DNA of 64,000 bases from Clostridium amylolyticum (lineage in GTDB: Bacteria > Bacillota > Clostridia > Clostridiales > Clostridiaceae), in the NCBI RefSeq assembly GCF_900142075.1, contig NZ_FQZO01000001.1, positions 682,001-746,000 of the forward strand, in the 5' to 3' direction. The position numbers and the translations under genes were made by a program. Below, one piece after another: positions 60,396 to 64,000 of the stretch. The notes below the pieces were generated by a model, which saw only the letters and a list, made by a program, of their open reading frames with translations, was not told where the DNA came from and searched no databases. Within the stretch, counting starts at the first letter, position 1. Each line of letters starts with the position of its first letter.

Positions 60396-63035
60396 GTGGA
60401 TAAAACAGGATTAAATGAAATAAGAGAAGCATATTTAAGTTTTTTCGAAAGTAAACATCATTTAAGGATGAATAGTTTTTCTTTAGTGCCAAAGGACGAT
60501 AAGAGTTTATTACTTATTAATGCTGGTATGGCTCCATTAAAATCATATTTTACTGGACTTAAAACTCCGCCGTCTAAAAGGGTTACTACATGCCAAAAAT
60601 GCATTAGGACAGGTGACATTGAAAATGTAGGAAAAACCTCTAGACATGGCACTTTCTTTGAAATGCTGGGTAACTTTTCTTTTGGTGATTATTTTAAAGA
60701 AGAAGCTATACAATGGGCATGGGAATTTGTTACTGAGATCTTAAAAATATCAAAGGATAGATTGTATGTAACCATATACCATGAGGATGACGAAGCTTAC
60801 AAAATATGGAGTGAAAAAACAGATATCCAAACTTCAAGAATATTTAGATTAGGAAAAGAGGATAACTTTTGGGAGATTGGTCAGGGACCTTGTGGACCTA
60901 GTTCTGAAATACATTATGATAGGGTAGGCATAGAGGTTAATAGTACTGAGGAGTTTATAAAGGCTCAAGATGAAGACAAGATAATAGAATTTTGGAACCT
61001 TGTATTTACACAGTTTAATAAGGATGAAAATGGAGTTTATAATAAGCTTCCTAACCCTAATATAGATACAGGGATGGGACTTGAAAGAATTGCTACCATA
61101 ATGCAAGGTGTAAGTAATATTTTTGAAATAGATACAGTAGAAAATATTTTAAATAAAGTAAGCTCTATATCAGGTGTAAGTTATGGTGAGTCATCTAAAA
61201 ATGATATTTCCTTAAGAATAATTACCGATCACGTTAAGGGATTTACTATGCTAATATCAGATGGTGTATTGCCATCTAATGAAGGTAGAGGTTATGTTTT
61301 AAGAAGATTACTTAGAAGGGCTGCAAGACATGGAAGACTACTTGGAATAAAAGATTCTTTCTTAACTAAAATAGTGGATGAAGTTATAGAAAATTATAAA
61401 GGTGCATATCCAGAACTTATTGAAAAAAAGGATTATATCAAAAAAGTAGTGGCTTTGGAGGAAGAAAGATTCAACGAAACCATTGATTCAGGTATGGATA
61501 TATTAAATAATTATATTGAAGAAATTAAGACCAGCAATAAAGGAGTTTTAAGCGGTGAAAAAGCATTCAAATTATATGATACTTATGGTTTTCCACTAGA
61601 GCTTACTGAGGAAATTTTAGAAGAAAAGTCCTTAAAGGTGGATAAAGAAGAATTTAATAGAGAAATGGAAAGTCAGAGGCAGAGAGCAAGAGATGCTAGA
61701 GGAGAGAGTAACTATATGGGCTCTGAAGATAGTTTGATTAGTAAAATTGACAAAACTATTAATACAGAGTTTGTAGGTTATTATGATACTAAGTTTTCTT
61801 CAACAGTTAAAGTTATTTCCAATAATAAGGATTTTGTAGAAACCATTAATGAGGGTGAAGAGGGCTTTATAGTTACAGAAAAGACTCCTTTCTACGCAGA
61901 GATGGGTGGTCAAGTTGGAGATATAGGAATAATTTATAATGATAATTTTAAAGCAGAAGTAATAGACTGTAAGAAAAATTTATCAGGGAAAGTTATTCAT
62001 ATAATTAAAATGTTAGAGGGCTCTCTAACACTAGGAGAAAGGGTTGTACTTCAAGTTGATACCCAAAGAAGAAATAATATCTGCAAAAACCATACTGCTA
62101 CCCATATACTTCACAAAGCACTTAAAGTTATAGTGGGAGAACATGTTAATCAAGCAGGCTCTTATGTAGATGCAGATAAACTTAGATTTGATTTTACGCA
62201 TTTTTCCTCCATGACAGAAGAAGAATTAAAAGCTGTAGAAGAGATGGTAAATAAAGAAATAATGGAAGCTAACATGGTTATTACAGATGAAATGACCTTA
62301 GAAGAGGCTAAGAACTCTGGAGCTATGGCTTTGTTCGATGAGAAATATTCTCAAAAGGTAAGGGTTGTATCCGTGGGTGATTTTAGTAGTGAATTATGTG
62401 GAGGAACCCATGTTAAGAACTCTGGACAAATAGGCTTGTTTAAAATAATATCAGAATCAGGGGTTGCAGCAGGTATTAGAAGAATAGAAGCTATTACCGG
62501 TATTAATGCATTGAGATATTTTGAAATTAAGACAGAATTAATCAAAGAAGGTTCACAGATCTTAAAAGCTAGCGAAAAAGAATTTATTAATAAACTTAAT
62601 AATGTTGTTTCTGAATTAAAAGAAAAAGAAAAAGAAATTGCAGAATTAAAGCAAAAATTAGTTTCAAGTTCTGAAGATGACATTCAATCCTCTGCAATAG
62701 AGGTAAAGGGAGTTAAACTAATTAAAGCTATATTAAATGATATAGATGCTAATTCTCTTAGAGAGTTAGCTGAGAAATTAAGAAATAAGAATGATAATAG
62801 TTTAGTAGTACTAGCAAGCATTACAGAAGATAAGGTTAATTTTGTCGCTATGGCTTCAAAAGAAGCTGTATTAAAAGGAGTTCATTGTGGAAAAATAATT
62901 AAAGAAATTGCTTCCATTGCTGGCGGTGGTGGTGGTGGAAGACCAGACATGGCTCAAGCAGGGGGGAAATTACCTGAAAAAGCACAAGAGGCTTTGAATA
63001 AAATCCAAACAATATTAGAAACTCTTATTAAGTAG
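60396..63035 (+). CDS. alaS: Alanyl-tRNA synthetase
   Basis: An 879-residue class II synthetase. The catalytic domain includes LLINAGMAPLKSYFTG, the CQKCIRTGD block and GRGYVLRRLLRRAARHGR. The editing domain has the zinc site HTATHILH and CGGTHV, and a C-terminal C-Ala domain ends with GGGGGGRPDMAQAGG. All are intact. TGGAGGG precedes the GTG start. Controlled by the alanine T-box just upstream. Confidence 0.97.
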   Translation: MDKTGLNEIREAYLSFFESKHHLRMNSFSLVPKDDKSLLLINAGMAPLKSYFTGLKTPPSKRVTTCQKCIRTGDIENVGKTSRHGTFFEMLGNFSFGDYFKEEAIQWAWEFVTEILKISKDRLYVTIYHEDDEAYKIWSEKTDIQTSRIFRLGKEDNFWEIGQGPCGPSSEIHYDRVGIEVNSTEEFIKAQDEDKIIEFWNLVFTQFNKDENGVYNKLPNPNIDTGMGLERIATIMQGVSNIFEIDTVENILNKVSSISGVSYGESSKNDISLRIITDHVKGFTMLISDGVLPSNEGRGYVLRRLLRRAARHGRLLGIKDSFLTKIVDEVIENYKGAYPELIEKKDYIKKVVALEEERFNETIDSGMDILNNYIEEIKTSNKGVLSGEKAFKLYDTYGFPLELTEEILEEKSLKVDKEEFNREMESQRQRARDARGESNYMGSEDSLISKIDKTINTEFVGYYDTKFSSTVKVISNNKDFVETINEGEEGFIVTEKTPFYAEMGGQVGDIGIIYNDNFKAEVIDCKKNLSGKVIHIIKMLEGSLTLGERVVLQVDTQRRNNICKNHTATHILHKALKVIVGEHVNQAGSYVDADKLRFDFTHFSSMTEEELKAVEEMVNKEIMEANMVITDEMTLEEAKNSGAMALFDEKYSQKVRVVSVGDFSSELCGGTHVKNSGQIGLFKIISESGVAAGIRRIEAITGINALRYFEIKTELIKEGSQILKASEKEFINKLNNVVSELKEKEKEIAELKQKLVSSSEDDIQSSAIEVKGVKLIKAILNDIDANSLRELAEKLRNKNDNSLVVLASITEDKVNFVAMASKEAVLKGVHCGKIIKEIASIAGGGGGGRPDMAQAGGKLPEKAQEALNKIQTILETLIK

Positions 63036-63085
63036 TATACTTTTTTGCCAAATTGTTCTATAATTATAATATCAGTTATGTTGCT

Positions 63086-63116
63086 TTGAATAAGGGATAT
63101 AAATTTAGTATATAAT
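63086..63116 (+). promoter_or_regulatory. Possible promoter of ireB-ruvX
   Basis: TTGAAT (63086-63091) is followed by TATATA at 17-base spacing or TATAAT at 19-base spacing. It lies about 40 bases before the ribosome site. Confidence 0.5.
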
Positions 63117-63152
63117 AAAAATAAAATAAACTTTGCTTACAAAATTAATAGC

Positions 63153-63194
63153 AAGGGGGTGAAGCTACTTAAATTCAATTTAGGTAGCAGTAAA
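63153..63194 (+). promoter_or_regulatory. ireB ribosome site separated from its start by a hairpin
   Basis: A strong site AAGGGGGTGA (63153-63162) is 32 bases before the ATG at 63195. Between them a 10-bp stem (63164-63173 with 63179-63188, one G-U pair) has a 5-base loop. If folded, the effective distance to the ATG falls to about 7 bases, a normal value. Confidence 0.6.
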
Positions 63195-63449
63195 ATGGGT
63201 AATAACGAAAACACTATGCAATTTGATTTCTCACGTAATAAAAAGGATCTTACAAAATCTATTATTACTGAAGTATATAATGCTTTAAGCGAAAAAGGAT
63301 ATAACCCTGTTAATCAGTTAGTGGGTTATTTGTTATCTGGCGATCCTACATACATAACCAATCACAATGGAGCAAGGGCATTGGTTAGAAAGCTGGAAAG
63401 AGATGAGATCCTAGAAGAGGTTATAAAAGCTTACTTAGAAATCAAATAA
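63195..63449 (+). CDS. ireB: IreB family regulatory protein (UPF0297)
   Basis: An 84-residue protein with the family blocks EKGYNPVNQLVGYLLSGDPTYIT and ARALVRKLERDEILEE, the first quoted in part by its core GYLLSGDPTYIT. In Enterococcus IreB is phosphorylated on N-terminal threonines by the Ser/Thr kinase IreK and affects cephalosporin tolerance. The NENTMQFDF N-terminus here has a threonine in the matching region. The ATG at 63195 fits the family; a GTG at 63159 in the same frame would add 12 unconserved residues. Order alaS-ireB-ruvX-DUF1292 is standard in Firmicutes. Confidence 0.92.
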   Translation: MGNNENTMQFDFSRNKKDLTKSIITEVYNALSEKGYNPVNQLVGYLLSGDPTYITNHNGARALVRKLERDEILEEVIKAYLEIK

Positions 63450-63451
63450 AC

Positions 63452-63480
63452 AAAAAGTGCCCTAATAGGCACTTTTTGTT
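63452..63480 (+). terminator. Hairpin between ireB and ruvX
   Basis: A 10-bp stem AAAAAGTGCC/GGCACTTTTT with a 6-base loop and a short T tail. It may be a partial terminator that lowers ruvX expression. Confidence 0.72.
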
Positions 63481-63496
63481 TAATAAAGGAGTACTT

Positions 63497-63925
63497 ATGA
63501 GGATAATTGGACTAGATATTGGTGACAAGACCATCGGGGTAGCTGTTAGTGATCCTTTAGGATTAACGGCTCAAGGAATAACAACTATACATCGTAAAGG
63601 TAAAGAAAAGGATGCCTTAGAATTACAAAAAATTATTAATGAATATTCTGCAGAACTAATATTATCAGGATTACCAAAAAATATGAATGGTACTATTGGT
63701 GAGCAAGGAGAAAAAGTAATAAGATTCTGCAACTTTTTAGAAAAAAGATTAAATGTTAAAGTGGAGTATTGGGATGAAAGACTAACCACTGTGGCAGCGC
63801 ATAGAGCTATGATAGAAGCAGATCTTTCTAGGGAAAAAAGAAAAAAGATAGTTGATAAACTAGCAGCGGTTTATATTCTTCAAGGCTATTTAGACAAAAA
63901 TAATTTTAATAAAAGGAGAGAATAA
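63497..63925 (+). CDS. ruvX: Putative Holliday junction resolvase RuvX (YqgF)
   Basis: A 142-residue RNase H-fold protein with GLDIGDKTIGVAVSDP, SGLPKNMNGT and DERLTT, which hold the catalytic acids. Members act in 16S rRNA 5' maturation and possibly on DNA junctions. The ATG at 63497 has AAAGGAG 6 bases upstream; the in-frame TTG-type start at 63476 lies within the preceding hairpin. Clear family length. Confidence 0.94.
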   Translation: MRIIGLDIGDKTIGVAVSDPLGLTAQGITTIHRKGKEKDALELQKIINEYSAELILSGLPKNMNGTIGEQGEKVIRFCNFLEKRLNVKVEYWDERLTTVAAHRAMIEADLSREKRKKIVDKLAAVYILQGYLDKNNFNKRRE

Positions 63926-63926
63926 C

Positions 63927-64000
63927 ATGGAAAATGAAATAGATACTATTGTCCTTCAAGATGAAGAGGGAAAAGAGATTGAGTTTGAAGTAATAACTAA
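63927..64000 (+). CDS. DUF1292 family protein (3' truncated by window)
   Basis: The first 24 codons are visible. The opening ENEIDTIVLQDEEGKEIEFEV is typical of DUF1292 proteins (YrzB-like), the small acidic proteins that follow ireB and ruvX. AAAGGAG precedes the ATG, which lies one base after the ruvX stop codon. The rest lies beyond the window. Confidence 0.82.
   Translation, partial: MENEIDTIVLQDEEGKEIEFEVIT

Noticed and set aside
1..64000. Mobile elements, prophage, CRISPR arrays, tRNA or rRNA genes
   Set aside because: I saw no transposase or integrase, no regularly spaced direct repeats and no tRNA-like cloverleaf or rRNA stretch. Gene order and composition are uniform.

Overview
The window looks like chromosome from a low-GC, anaerobic, spore-forming Clostridium-type Firmicute that ferments amino acids. 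The signs are AT-rich DNA with strong AGGAGG ribosome sites, a YunB sporulation protein, a SCIFF peptide with its radical SAM maturase, an ornithine Stickland-type degradation operon, an arginine deiminase pathway, a FabT-FabK-type fatty acid operon and an alanine T-box. Coding density is high, most genes lie on the + strand in co-oriented operons, and I see no insertion sequence, prophage, CRISPR array, rRNA or tRNA.

Layout. 1-2.7 kb: end of an anaerobic glycerol-3-phosphate (GlpA/GlpB/DUF1667-like) oxidation operon. 2.7-12.9 kb: a DNA glycosylase, a class A penicillin-binding protein (minus strand), yunB, hpt (minus strand), an HflX GTPase with an extra N-terminal JAMM-like domain, a zinc-finger miniprotein, a nucleotidyltransferase, a YigZ protein, yebC and one unknown anchored protein. 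12.9-21.4 kb: ruvAB-queA-tgt-yajC, a small membrane protein, scfA-scfB and secD-secF. 21.4-29.6 kb: a degenerate RecJ-like protein, apt, rel, dtd, a metallo-hydrolase, hemZ and aspS. 29.7-32.8 kb: a CsoR/CstR-family repressor, a split threonine/serine exporter (minus strand) and glyA. 32.8-41.6 kb: a sigma-54 activator, a near-consensus sigma-54 promoter, and ord-ortA-ortB-oraS-oraE plus a GlmL-like gene for ornithine breakdown, then a flavin reductase. 41.7-51.4 kb: a complete fabT-fabH-acpP-fabK-fabD-fabG-fabF-accB-fabZ-accC-accD-accA operon with two FabT-like operators. 51.7-54.9 kb: arcA-argF-arcC. 55-60 kb: rarA, iscR-iscS-iscU, a PRC-barrel protein and an AI-2E family permease. 60.1-64 kb: alanine T-box, alaS, ireB, ruvX and a cut-off DUF1292 gene.

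How the parts fit. Arginine deiminase, ornithine carbamoyltransferase and carbamate kinase turn arginine into ornithine with ATP gain. The sigma-54-controlled operon can then oxidise ornithine through 2,4-diaminopentanoate, but the ornithine racemase needed to feed the D-ornithine aminomutase is not in the window. The acyl carrier protein, acetyl-CoA carboxylase and elongation enzymes form one self-contained regulon.

Most genes are familiar housekeeping functions. The points most worth following up are the JAMM-HflX fusion, the catalytically degenerate stand-alone RecJ-like domain in the usual recJ position, a hairpin that separates a strong ribosome site from the ireB start, the sigma-54/upstream-site layout for ornithine degradation, and the 45-residue SCIFF gene with a hairpin before its maturase. 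I could not run database searches, so novelty is not established for any of them.
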